Source: Sodalis endosymbiont of Henestaris halophilus (GTDB lineage Bacteria > Pseudomonadota > Gammaproteobacteria > Enterobacterales > Enterobacteriaceae). From it: a DNA stretch of 64,000 bases. This document shows, piece by piece, positions 56,275 through 64,000 of this stretch; the stretch's first letter is position 1, and each line of letters starts with the position of its first letter. The notes beneath the pieces were generated by a model. The model worked only from the letters and a program-made list of their open reading frames with translations. It was not told the origin of the DNA and did no database searches. Where the stretch lies: contig NZ_LT897836.1 in the NCBI RefSeq assembly GCF_900161835.1, positions 1,054,001 to 1,118,000 on the forward strand, read 5' to 3'. The position numbers were made by a program, and so were the translations under genes.

Positions 56275-58902
56275 ATGAGCAACAGCACTGCTGAAATCCG
56301 TCAAGCGTTTCTCGATTTTTTCCATAGCAAAGGACATCAGGTGGTGGAAAGTAGCTCATTGGTGCCTGATAACGATTCAACATTGCTGTTTACTAATGCC
56401 GGTATGAATCAGTTCAAGGATGTTTTCCTAGGATTAGATAGCCGTTCTTATCGTCGTGCTACCACATCGCAGCGATGTGTACGCGCTGGCGGCAAGCATA
56501 ATGATTTGGAGAAAGTAGGTTATACTGCGCGTCATCACACCTTTTTTGAGATGCTGGGGAATTTTAGTTTTGGTGACTATTGCAAATATGATGCTATTGG
56601 CTTTGCTTGGGAATGTTTGACAAGTAAACAATGGTTCAACCTGCCAAAAGAAAATCTGTGGGTGACGGTCTACGCTACCGATGATGAAACCTATAACATT
56701 TGGACTAAAGAGATAGGGGTATCAACCGAGCGCATCATATATATTGGCGATAATAAAGGTAGGGCCTATGCCTCAGATAATTTCTGGCAAATGGGCGATA
56801 CAGGTCCTTGCGGACCTTGCTCGGAAATTTTTTACGATCAAGGTGAACATATTTTGGGTAGTCCTCCGGGCATCTCGGAAAACGATGGTGATCGTTACAT
56901 CGAGATCTGGAACTTGGTTTTTATGCAATTCAATCGTCAATCTGATGGAACTATGTTACCGTTGCCAAAAATCTCAGTGGATACTGGCATGGGGTTGGAA
57001 CGTATTGCATCGGTATTGCAACATGTCAACTCGAACTATGATATAGACTTGTTTAAACAACTGATCGACGCTACGGCTCAGGTAACCAGCGCCAGAAATC
57101 CTGACAGCAAGTATTTGCAAGTTATTGCCGATCATATTCGCTCTTGCTCTTTCTTGGTCAGCGACGGGGTCATGCCGTCCAATGAGGGCAGAGGTTATGT
57201 TCTACGCCGCATCATCCGCCGCGCTATTCGTCACGGCAAAATGTTGGGTGTCGACGCCCCCTTTTTCTATAAGTTGGTTGCACCACTCATCGCGGTTATG
57301 GGTAGCGTTGCTAGACAATTAAACCAGCAACAACATATGGTAGAACAAGTACTACGTGCCGAAGAGGATCAGTTCGCTAACACGCTGGAGCGCGGCCTAT
57401 CTTTACTAGAAGAAGAATTGTATAAAATGACTGGTGATACCCTCGACGGTAAAACCGCTTTTCGCCTGTACGATACTTACGGTTTTCCACTGGATTTAAC
57501 CGTTGATGTTTGCCGGGAACGCAACATACGCATCGATCAAGTAGGTTTTGAACACGCCATGACTGCACAGCGCAAACGTGCTCGCGCATTGAGCGGTTTT
57601 GGTTCTGATTACAACAATTTGTTGTTAATAGCTGAAACAACCCGTTTCTTAGGCTATGAACAGCTTGAGCATCATGGGCAAGTGACCGCAATATGCCGTT
57701 ATGGCCAACCTGTTGATGTTATTTATAAAGATAACGAAGCAATGGTGGTAATTGACGCAACACCGTTTTATGGCGAATCAGGAGGACAAGTAGGCGATAT
57801 AGGCGTATTAAAATCATCTTCTGGGTTATTCGAGGTGACTCATACACAGAAATACGGTAAGATGCTAGGCCACCTTGGCACACTCAGATATGGTGAACTG
57901 AAACTGGGCACACAAGTTGCGGCAAAGGTGGATAAAATACACCGCATGCGCGTTAGCCTCAATCATTCGGCCACCCATTTGCTACATGCGGCCTTACGTC
58001 AGGTGCTTGGTGAACATGTTAGACAAAAGGGATCGTTAGTCAATAACAAAGTCCTGCGTTTTGATTTCTCCTATAAAGACCCGATGAGACCTGAACAGGT
58101 TCGCTTGGTAGAAGATATTGTCAATAAGCAGATCCGCCGCAACCTTCCCATTCATACAGATATTATGGCGCTAGAGGACGCCCGTAATAAAGGAGCCATG
58201 GCGTTGTTCGATGCAAAATACGAGACTCAGGTCAGGGTGTTAAGAATGGGTGATTTCTCCATTGAACTGTGCGGTGGAACTCATGCTAGTCGTACAGGTG
58301 ATATCGGCTTGTTTTGTATCACTTCTGAATCCGGTACTGCCTCTGGTATCCGTCGTATTCAAGCAGTTACCGGCGAAGAGGCGCTGGCTTTGCTTCATCG
58401 ACAAAGAGATCAAATGCATCAAGTTGCTAAGTTGGTGAAGGGCAACAATCAAACAGTAGTAGATAAAGTGCGTGCGCTGCAAGCGCATTCTCGTCAATTG
58501 GAGAAAAGTCTTCAGCAATTAAAAAGCCAACAGGCTGCGCAGGAAATTGCAACACTAGGTCGCAATGTGCGCTACATTAGCGGTGTCAAAGTGCTGGTAT
58601 GTCATCTGAAAAATGCAGATCCTAAGATGCTGTCTATTATGGTAAAAGATTTGAAAAACCAATTGGGATCGGCAGTTATCGTGCTTGCCACGGAAGTGCG
58701 AGGTAAAGTTAGCCTAATTGCCGGGGTAACCAAAGATTTGACTAATCGGGTCAAAGCAAGTGACATTGTTGATCACCTATCGCAACAGGTTGGAGGGAAA
58801 GGAGGCGGACACCCCGATCTGGCCTCGGCGGGAGGCGGTGATACTGCGTCCTTGCCGATCGCATTGAAAAGTGTAGATACACTGCTAGCCGCAAGGCTCT
58901 AG
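56275..58902 (+). CDS. alaS: Alanyl-tRNA synthetase
   Basis: Charges tRNA-Ala and edits mischarged serine and glycine. The start at 56275 ([21 protein letters not shown]) matches E. coli; the TTG at 56224 is rejected. The 875 residues (E. coli 876) contain the class II catalytic core ([42 protein letters not shown]), the tRNA-recognition domain, the editing domain with the zinc ligands of HSATHLLH and the cysteine and histidine of [13 protein letters not shown], and the C-terminal C-Ala domain ([10 protein letters not shown]). The gene is undamaged although recA and recX upstream are dead. csrA follows after 203 bp. Confidence 0.97.
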   Translation: MSNSTAEIRQAFLDFFHSKGHQVVESSSLVPDNDSTLLFTNAGMNQFKDVFLGLDSRSYRRATTSQRCVRAGGKHNDLEKVGYTARHHTFFEMLGNFSFGDYCKYDAIGFAWECLTSKQWFNLPKENLWVTVYATDDETYNIWTKEIGVSTERIIYIGDNKGRAYASDNFWQMGDTGPCGPCSEIFYDQGEHILGSPPGISENDGDRYIEIWNLVFMQFNRQSDGTMLPLPKISVDTGMGLERIASVLQHVNSNYDIDLFKQLIDATAQVTSARNPDSKYLQVIADHIRSCSFLVSDGVMPSNEGRGYVLRRIIRRAIRHGKMLGVDAPFFYKLVAPLIAVMGSVARQLNQQQHMVEQVLRAEEDQFANTLERGLSLLEEELYKMTGDTLDGKTAFRLYDTYGFPLDLTVDVCRERNIRIDQVGFEHAMTAQRKRARALSGFGSDYNNLLLIAETTRFLGYEQLEHHGQVTAICRYGQPVDVIYKDNEAMVVIDATPFYGESGGQVGDIGVLKSSSGLFEVTHTQKYGKMLGHLGTLRYGELKLGTQVAAKVDKIHRMRVSLNHSATHLLHAALRQVLGEHVRQKGSLVNNKVLRFDFSYKDPMRPEQVRLVEDIVNKQIRRNLPIHTDIMALEDARNKGAMALFDAKYETQVRVLRMGDFSIELCGGTHASRTGDIGLFCITSESGTASGIRRIQAVTGEEALALLHRQRDQMHQVAKLVKGNNQTVVDKVRALQAHSRQLEKSLQQLKSQQAAQEIATLGRNVRYISGVKVLVCHLKNADPKMLSIMVKDLKNQLGSAVIVLATEVRGKVSLIAGVTKDLTNRVKASDIVDHLSQQVGGKGGGHPDLASAGGGDTASLPIALKSVDTLLAARL

Positions 58903-59105
58903 GTGGGATAAGAATTTATTGTAACGAACAACATAACTTTATGGCATCCGGCCATATCGCGAACTAATCTCATACCGGATATGAAAAGCTCTTGTGCGGC
59001 TATCAGGTAGTTACATGCATACTGCATTACATCTTTTGCGGTATATGATAGAAAACAATAGGAAACTAAAAGATCTGACTATTTTAATCTTTCAAGGAGC
59101 AAAGC

Positions 59106-59276
59106 ATGCTTATTCTGACTCGTCGAATTGGTGAAACCCTCATGATTGGCGATGAGGTTACGGTTACTGTTTTAGACGTTAAAGGCAACCAAGTTCGTAT
59201 TGGTGTTAATGCTCCTAAAGAAATTTCTGTGCACCGCGAAGAAATATACCAACGTATCCAAGCTGAAAAATTGTAA
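59106..59276 (+). CDS. csrA: Carbon storage regulator CsrA
   Basis: Homodimeric RNA-binding protein that controls translation and stability of mRNAs by binding GGA motifs near ribosome binding sites. The gene is too short for most ORF filters: 56 codons from an ATG with a strong AGGAGC upstream. The protein starts [20 protein letters not shown] and ends [14 protein letters not shown]; the RNA-binding residues L4, R6 and R44 and the GVNAPKE loop are present. E. coli CsrA has 61 residues; only the non-essential tail is lost. It is kept while hfq is dead, so CsrA is the only post-transcriptional regulator visible here. Confidence 0.96.
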   Translation: MLILTRRIGETLMIGDEVTVTVLDVKGNQVRIGVNAPKEISVHREEIYQRIQAEKL

Positions 59277-59300
59277 CAGACTCTTTATTAATCTACTTTT

Positions 59301-59324
59301 AGCGCCTTATTTTTACGAGGCGCT
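59301..59324 (+). other. Hairpin downstream of csrA
   Basis: AGCGCCT pairs with AGGCGCT over a 10-nt AT-rich loop, 24 bp after the csrA stop. No T-run follows on the plus strand, so it may stabilise the 3' end rather than terminate alone. Confidence 0.45.
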
Positions 59325-59523
59325 GCTCCGCGTAATAGCTTCTTTACTAGACATTAAAGAATAGTTATTCTAACGATATGTATCTCTGTTAATAAAAAAT
59401 AAGTTGCGTGGGCATTGTAATATCTCTTTTCTCTATATCGGCAAAAAAGTTTGACTTATCAAGTCTAGAAAGTAATAATACGCAAGTTACGCAGTTGCAG
59501 ATAGTCCACAGTACCGTTGTGTA

Positions 59524-59615
59524 GGTGAAGTGGCCGAGAGGTTGAAGGCGCTCCCCTGCTAAGGGAGTATATGGTAAAAACTGTATCGAGGGTTCGAATC
59601 CCTCCTTCATCGCCA
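59524..59615 (+). tRNA. serV: tRNA-Ser(GCT)
   Basis: Class II tRNA of 92 nt with a long variable arm, anticodon GCT in CCTGCTAAG, encoded CCA. It follows csrA as in E. coli (serV). Confidence 0.97.
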
Positions 59616-59634
59616 TTTACTGTACATCTACATT

Positions 59635-59711
59635 GCATCCGTAGCTCAGTTGGATAGAGTACTCGGCTACGAACCGAGCGGTCGGGGGTTCGAATCCTCC
59701 CGGATGCACCA
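59635..59711 (+). tRNA. argV: tRNA-Arg(ACG)
   Basis: Acceptor GCATCCG/CGGATGC, anticodon ACG in GCTACGAAC, encoded CCA. It matches the argVYZQ type, here in one copy instead of four. The A34 is normally changed to inosine by TadA, which is not in this window. Confidence 0.97.
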
Positions 59712-61548
59712 CTTTATTTTCTGTATTAGTTTTTGTTTATTGTTTTTTTAAAAAATCTCAGGTTATATTCAACTGTTGCACAGTTGTTACTAATTTATGT
59801 TAGGTTTTTATAATTATTGTTAATATATCGATATCGTCTTTACTTTTCTTCTTTTACTATTGTAAAGTCAGTTTTTTTTTAAAAAATTGCTGTTAAGGCA
59901 CCAAAACGACATGGTCAGTCACATCTCACTTTTATAATGTTTACAAGTATTGTTACCGCCCATTTTTAAATTTTTATAAGAGCAGTTAAAGCTAATTAAC
60001 TTAACCTTAAACCTTCTTGATACTGATTAAGTAAGTCATTATGCGCCACCTGCTTATATCATCGCGGTAGGAGTAGCAAATTTTACTGCAATATAATAAG
60101 AAAATCCCATTCCTAGTACTAATTCTGCATTTAGGTTACCGCATCATCTATCTGTTTTTATAGTAGTTACCTAGATAACCTTTGCGTGTGTTATTTAACA
60201 ATATAGTATAAGCTTGCTTGAGTGACTGTAAAAAACACGCACTATAAAGCTACCCATAAAGTTCCCAGCTTGTCTGAAGTAAATTTAACGATTTTGGACT
60301 CTAAGTCTAAAAATAAGTATCCCCCTCAATCATATCAGTTTATGGGAGAATAAATTATTTAATACCAATAGGTAAGACTAGCATTTCTCTATTTAGTATT
60401 AGCAATATTTGGTTACAATAAATACCATAATAAGCTCTATTAATATTGCTGCGGCGGTCGAGAAATCAGGTATTTTAAGGTATTCATAGCCTGCTTGTTT
60501 ATATTCATGATTTAGCATTAGTAAAACCTTACTATAATCAGTGTTTGTATAAAATAGCTGTACTAATTCAGTGTGGTGACACCGTTATTTTTTACAAGCT
60601 TTTTGACCAACTCATGCATATTTTAATAAAGCATGATAGATTATGATTCATTTGAGATAAAATGATAAATCTGACGCAGCAATTAAATTAGTGATTATAC
60701 ACTAAGTTTATTAATTACCTATAACTTCTGAATTAGTAAAACATCAAAAGCGCTGTAGTTTTTTTTAGGGTTTTATTTTTCATTTCAATGCTGCATTTTC
60801 TTTTTTTACATATAATCTTAAATTTGATTTATTTGTGGATCGATGACAACCTTGAGAAGGTTTGTCTATCTACCGTTTCTAGATAGAGGTTTCTTACCGA
60901 GGACTGATCAGCTAATAGCTGATCTTTATTCTGGTTGAAGATCAATTTGTCCGTTTAAGGATGCTATATGTTGGCTGTAATTTTTTATTTGTTGAATAAT
61001 CAAAAGTCAGGTTAGCATAAGACTTTAACTACATGAGTAGTATAATCTCTCTCCTGAGACTAGCCTCTTACAGTAATTGCTTACCTGTTTATCTTGTTAA
61101 CTCTATAGAACAACTATGGTTTTAGGAACCTAGCTGGATATTATAAACTATATAATGGCGATGGAATAAAAAAGAATGAGATTCTTATCGCTAGCACGGA
61201 GATTAGTAATCTGCGTCATGGCAGAGAGCATTCAAGCCACACTAACATTTATTGTGTTCACCCTGTCATCTTGACAAGTATTATTTTAGCGCAAGCACAT
61301 ACTTATAGGCATCGTAAGTTCACCGATGATTGCAGTTTATCTTATTTCATGTGAATAAGATGGAGATCTTATTATTAGATTTTCCTTGCATATATTGTGC
61401 AAGCACATCCATAAAATACATAAAAAGATAAAGATCATTAAAATCCTTTAAACCTGGATCTTTAGATCAAAAAATAAATGTTACATTAGTAATGAAGTAA
61501 AATTTTTATTTTAACATATTTACTGCATTGTTATTTAATTCTAATACA
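59712..61548. other. 1.8-kb non-coding region before lpd 3' end
   Basis: No gene or remnant could be read. It is AT-rich with several T and A runs, apart from the structured stretch at 60823-60930, which is treated separately. Confidence 0.6.
60811..60930 (+). ncRNA. Candidate small RNA with promoter and terminator
   Basis: A perfect -10 box TATAAT at 60811-60816 is followed, within 120 bp, by three hairpins: 60845-60866 (9 bp with one bulge, loop GAG), 60866-60886 (7 bp), and 60906-60924 (GATCAGCT/AGCTGATC, loop AAT) followed by TTTATT. No -35 of good quality was found. The local base composition is less AT-rich than its surroundings. It matches no small RNA that I can name, and a promoter relic of a lost gene is an alternative. 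Confidence 0.4.
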
Positions 61549-62982
61549 CTAGAAATTACTTTTTTTCTTTGCTTTAGCGTTAGGTAGGTCGGTAATGGTA
61601 CCTTCGTAAATTTCGGCTGCTAAACCTACCGATTCATAGAGCGTAGGGTGCGCATGAATTGTCAGTGCAATATCTGCCGCCTCGCAGCCCATTTCAATTG
61701 CTAGCCCAATTTCGCCTAGTAGTTCACCACCATTTACGCCGACTACCGCGCCACCGATCACCCGGTGGTTTTTTTTATCAAAAATAAGTTTAGTAATGCC
61801 ATGCTGACAGTCGGAAGCAATAGCTCGGCCAGATGCCGTCCATGGAAAAGTGGCGACTTCATAGTTAATACCTTCTTCTTTTGCTTTTTTTTCCGTCAAA
61901 CCAACCCAAGCTATTTCAGGTTCAGTATACGCGATAGATGGAATAACTTTTGGATCGAAATGGTGTTTCTTACCGGTGATAACTTCTGCTGCTATGTGGC
62001 CCTCATGAATGCTTTTATGCGCGAGCATTGGCTCGCCGACTATATCGCCGATGGCGTAAATGTGAGGCACATTAGTGCGCATTTGTGTGTCGACACGAAT
62101 AAAACCGTGATTGTCTACTTTTACTCCGGCCTGGCAGGCATCTAGTAGTTTACCGTTTGGCGCGCGACCAATGGCAACCAGAATTGCGTCATAACGCTGA
62201 GATTTTATCGTCTTTTCTTTTCCTTCCATGCTAACATATACGCCGTCTTCTTTGGCTTCCACCGCGGTAACTTTAGTTTCTAGAATTAGGTTAAAATGGG
62301 AACTAATGTGTTTAGTAAAGACTTTTACCACATCCTTATCAACTACCGGGATAACCTGATCAAACATTTCTACTACGTCGATTGTCGATCCGAGACGATG
62401 ATATACGGTGGCCATTTCGAGACCAATAATCCCTCCACCCATCACTAGCAGGTGCTGCGGCACTGAGGTCAAGGCAAGCGCATCTGTGGAATCCCATACT
62501 CGATAGTCTTTATGGGGGATAAACGGTAATTGGATTGGAGAAGATCCTGCAGCAATGATGGCATTGTCAAAGTTGACTATTGTAGTGCTGTTTTTTCCTT
62601 CTACTCGCATAGTATTGGCACCAGTAAATTTACCGTAACCGTGTACTACCTGCACCTTACGCGCTTTAGCCATATCGCTCAAACCGCTGGTTAACTGCTT
62701 GACAACTTTTTCTTTCCAGGCGCGTACGTTATTGATATCAATTTGTGGTGCACTAAAGACAATGCCTGTTTTGCTGAGCGCTGTAGCTTCTTTAATGACT
62801 TTAACTACGTGCAACAAAGCCTTGGAGGGGATACATCCTACGTTTAAACAAACGCCACCTAAGTTTGAATAACGTTCTACCAGCACGGTCTTTAACCCTA
62901 AATCAGCACAATGAAATGCTGCGGAATAACCGCCCGGACCAGCCCCAAGTACTACTACCTGAGTGTTTATTTCAGTACTCAT
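61549..62982 (-). CDS. lpd: Dihydrolipoamide dehydrogenase
   Basis: FAD flavoprotein that reoxidises lipoyl groups of the pyruvate (and, where present, 2-oxoglutarate and glycine cleavage) complexes. The start at 62982 (MSTEINTQVVVLGAGPGGY) has AGAGG upstream; the adjacent ATG at 62985 is possible. The 477 residues (E. coli 474) have the FAD site GAGPGGYS, the redox disulphide cysteines of GGVCLNVGCIPSKALLH, the NAD site GGGIIGLE, and the C-terminal active-site HAHPTLYES. A run of eight A lies in the codons for DKKNHR. It follows aceF by about 180 bp. Confidence 0.97.
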   Translation of the reverse strand: MSTEINTQVVVLGAGPGGYSAAFHCADLGLKTVLVERYSNLGGVCLNVGCIPSKALLHVVKVIKEATALSKTGIVFSAPQIDINNVRAWKEKVVKQLTSGLSDMAKARKVQVVHGYGKFTGANTMRVEGKNSTTIVNFDNAIIAAGSSPIQLPFIPHKDYRVWDSTDALALTSVPQHLLVMGGGIIGLEMATVYHRLGSTIDVVEMFDQVIPVVDKDVVKVFTKHISSHFNLILETKVTAVEAKEDGVYVSMEGKEKTIKSQRYDAILVAIGRAPNGKLLDACQAGVKVDNHGFIRVDTQMRTNVPHIYAIGDIVGEPMLAHKSIHEGHIAAEVITGKKHHFDPKVIPSIAYTEPEIAWVGLTEKKAKEEGINYEVATFPWTASGRAIASDCQHGITKLIFDKKNHRVIGGAVVGVNGGELLGEIGLAIEMGCEAADIALTIHAHPTLYESVGLAAEIYEGTITDLPNAKAKKKSNF

Positions 62983-63085
62983 CATGACCTCTTCATTATT
63001 TGTCCACTGGACATATCCACCGCGCATAGTTTGCAGAAATGTAAAATAAACCACAAAATATATGACGATAGCGTACGTTTAGTAG

Positions 63086-63121
63086 GTGACTTCGACGGCA
63101 ATTTGGTGCCGTCTAAGTCAC
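63086..63121. other. 15-position hairpin between aceF and lpd
   Basis: GTGACTT...AAGTCAC and GACGGCA...TGCCGTC pair with one central mismatch and a 6-nt loop ATTTGG (63101-63106). On the minus strand, the direction of transcription, no T-run follows, so it may be an RNA-processing or partial attenuation structure. Confidence 0.65.
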
Positions 63122-63165
63122 TGCAAAAAAAACAAGCATGCCAGCAGATAGAGCATACTTGGGTC

Positions 63166-64000
63166 TTACATTACTAAGCATCGGATATCAGATGTTATCT
63201 GATTGATACAGCTGATAAAGCGTGCACCATCGCCGCCGTCAATGACCCGATGATCATAAGATAATGATAACGGCAACATCAGCCGTGGCTCGAACTCTTT
63301 ACCCCTCCAAATCTGTTTCATTGATGATCTGGATATACCGAGTATTGCTACTTCCGGGGCATTGATAATAGGAGTGAACGCCGTACCACCGATGCCACCC
63401 AAACTAGAAATGGTAAAACAGCCGCCCTGCGTATACGACAACGGAAGATTGCCGGCACGTGCCTTTTTTGAGATCTCTGTCAGCTCGCGCGATAGTTCCA
63501 CGATGCCTTTTTTATTCACATCACGAAAAACTGGCACCACCAGACCATTCGGAGTTTCTACTGCTACTCCAATATTAATGTATTGTTTTAGAATTAGCTT
63601 CTGGACATTGTCGGACAGCGAGCTGTTAAAACGCGGTAACTCCTCCAACGCCTTGCCGACTGCCTTCATAATGAACACCAATAAAGTGATTTTTACATCT
63701 AGCTGTTTCTTTTTGAATTCGGCATTCTGCTGTGTTCGGAAGACTTCCAATTCGGTTATATCAGCTTCGTCGAACTGGGTTACATGGGGGATCAACACCC
63801 AGTTGCGATGCAAGTTAGCGCCAGATATTTTTTGTATTCGGCTTAAATCCACCTCTTTAGTATCACCGAATTCGCTGAAGTTTACCTTCGGCCACGACAG
63901 CAAGATCGGTAACGTACGAGTATCGGCATCTTCGGTACGTTTGACCATATTTTTGACGTACTCCTGAATATCTTCGCGTAAAATGCGTCCTTTGCGCCCA
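63166..64000 (-). CDS. aceF: Pyruvate dehydrogenase E2 (dihydrolipoyl acetyltransferase), 5' end outside window
   Basis: Core of the pyruvate dehydrogenase complex, transferring acetyl groups from lipoyl to coenzyme A. The open frame continues to the window edge, so the lipoyl domains and most of the E1/E3-binding domain lie beyond 64000. Visible are the end of the peripheral subunit-binding domain ([15 protein letters not shown]), the catalytic domain from [11 protein letters not shown], and the active-site motif [13 protein letters not shown], ending SDIRCLVM as in E. coli. The ATG at 63948 is internal, not a start. With lpd downstream it forms the usual aceF-lpd pair. Confidence 0.96.
   Translation of the reverse strand, partial: GRKGRILREDIQEYVKNMVKRTEDADTRTLPILLSWPKVNFSEFGDTKEVDLSRIQKISGANLHRNWVLIPHVTQFDEADITELEVFRTQQNAEFKKKQLDVKITLLVFIMKAVGKALEELPRFNSSLSDNVQKLILKQYINIGVAVETPNGLVVPVFRDVNKKGIVELSRELTEISKKARAGNLPLSYTQGGCFTISSLGGIGGTAFTPIINAPEVAILGISRSSMKQIWRGKEFEPRLMLPLSLSYDHRVIDGGDGARFISCINQITSDIRCLVM

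Overview
The window looks like part of a chromosome of a gammaproteobacterial (Enterobacterales) symbiont in mid genome reduction. Every intact protein is closest, as far as memory allows, to E. coli-type sequences, and gene order follows E. coli blocks, but intact coding sequence covers a little under half of the DNA. The rest is AT-rich and holds many recognisable dead genes plus long stretches with no visible content. No insertion sequence, prophage, CRISPR or transferred island was seen. A Sodalis-allied or Serratia symbiotica-like insect symbiont is a reasonable inference, but the species cannot be named from this window alone.

Layout. 1-3910 is a near-perfect inverted repeat (arms about 1755 bp, spacer 400 bp) carrying two identical copies of orn and tRNA-Gly. 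The right copy is the ancestral one: it continues into a dead rsgA, then psd, a dead mscM and epmA. 9.3-12.8 kb holds dead efp, groEL and groES. 13.3-15.5 kb is tyrA-aroF. 18.3-27.2 kb is the amiB-mutL-miaA-hfl superoperon with nnr, hfq and hflX dead and tsaE, amiB, mutL, miaA, hflK, hflC intact. 28-29.5 kb has six tRNA genes (Arg-His-Leu-Pro on +, Asp-Trp on -). 29.5-32.1 kb is a hairpin-rich desert where an rRNA operon might be expected. 32.1-37.7 kb is clpB, dead pgeF, rluD, bamD and dead raiA. 38.5-43.9 kb is nlpD, dead pcm, surE, dead truD, ispF, ispD, ftsB. 46.3-53 kb is eno, pyrG, a relA cut down to its synthetase half, and dead rlmD. 54.3-59.7 kb is dead pncC, recA and recX, then alaS, csrA, tRNA-Ser and tRNA-Arg. 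61.5-64 kb is lpd and the 3' part of aceF.

What is kept is core: translation (alaS, tRNAs, rluD, miaA, tsaE), envelope and division (bamD, ftsB, amiB, nlpD, psd), isoprenoids (ispD, ispF), glycolysis and pyruvate oxidation (eno, aceF, lpd), CTP synthesis, tyrosine synthesis (aroF, tyrA), mismatch repair (mutL) and membrane proteolysis control (hflKC). What is lost is regulation, stress response and recombination: hfq, hflX, recA, recX, raiA, rsgA, pcm, this groESL locus and efp.

The most unusual points are: a RelA ending at residue 383 with its synthetase catalytic residues intact; an intact epmA beside the wreck of efp, its known substrate gene; a dead groESL locus; a recA corpse of full length that still has a near-consensus LexA box; a C8 tract inside mutL and A8-A10 tracts in several live genes; and a possible small RNA at about 60.8 kb. 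Pseudogene calls rest on translating the decayed frames by eye and matching them to remembered E. coli proteins; their ends are approximate.
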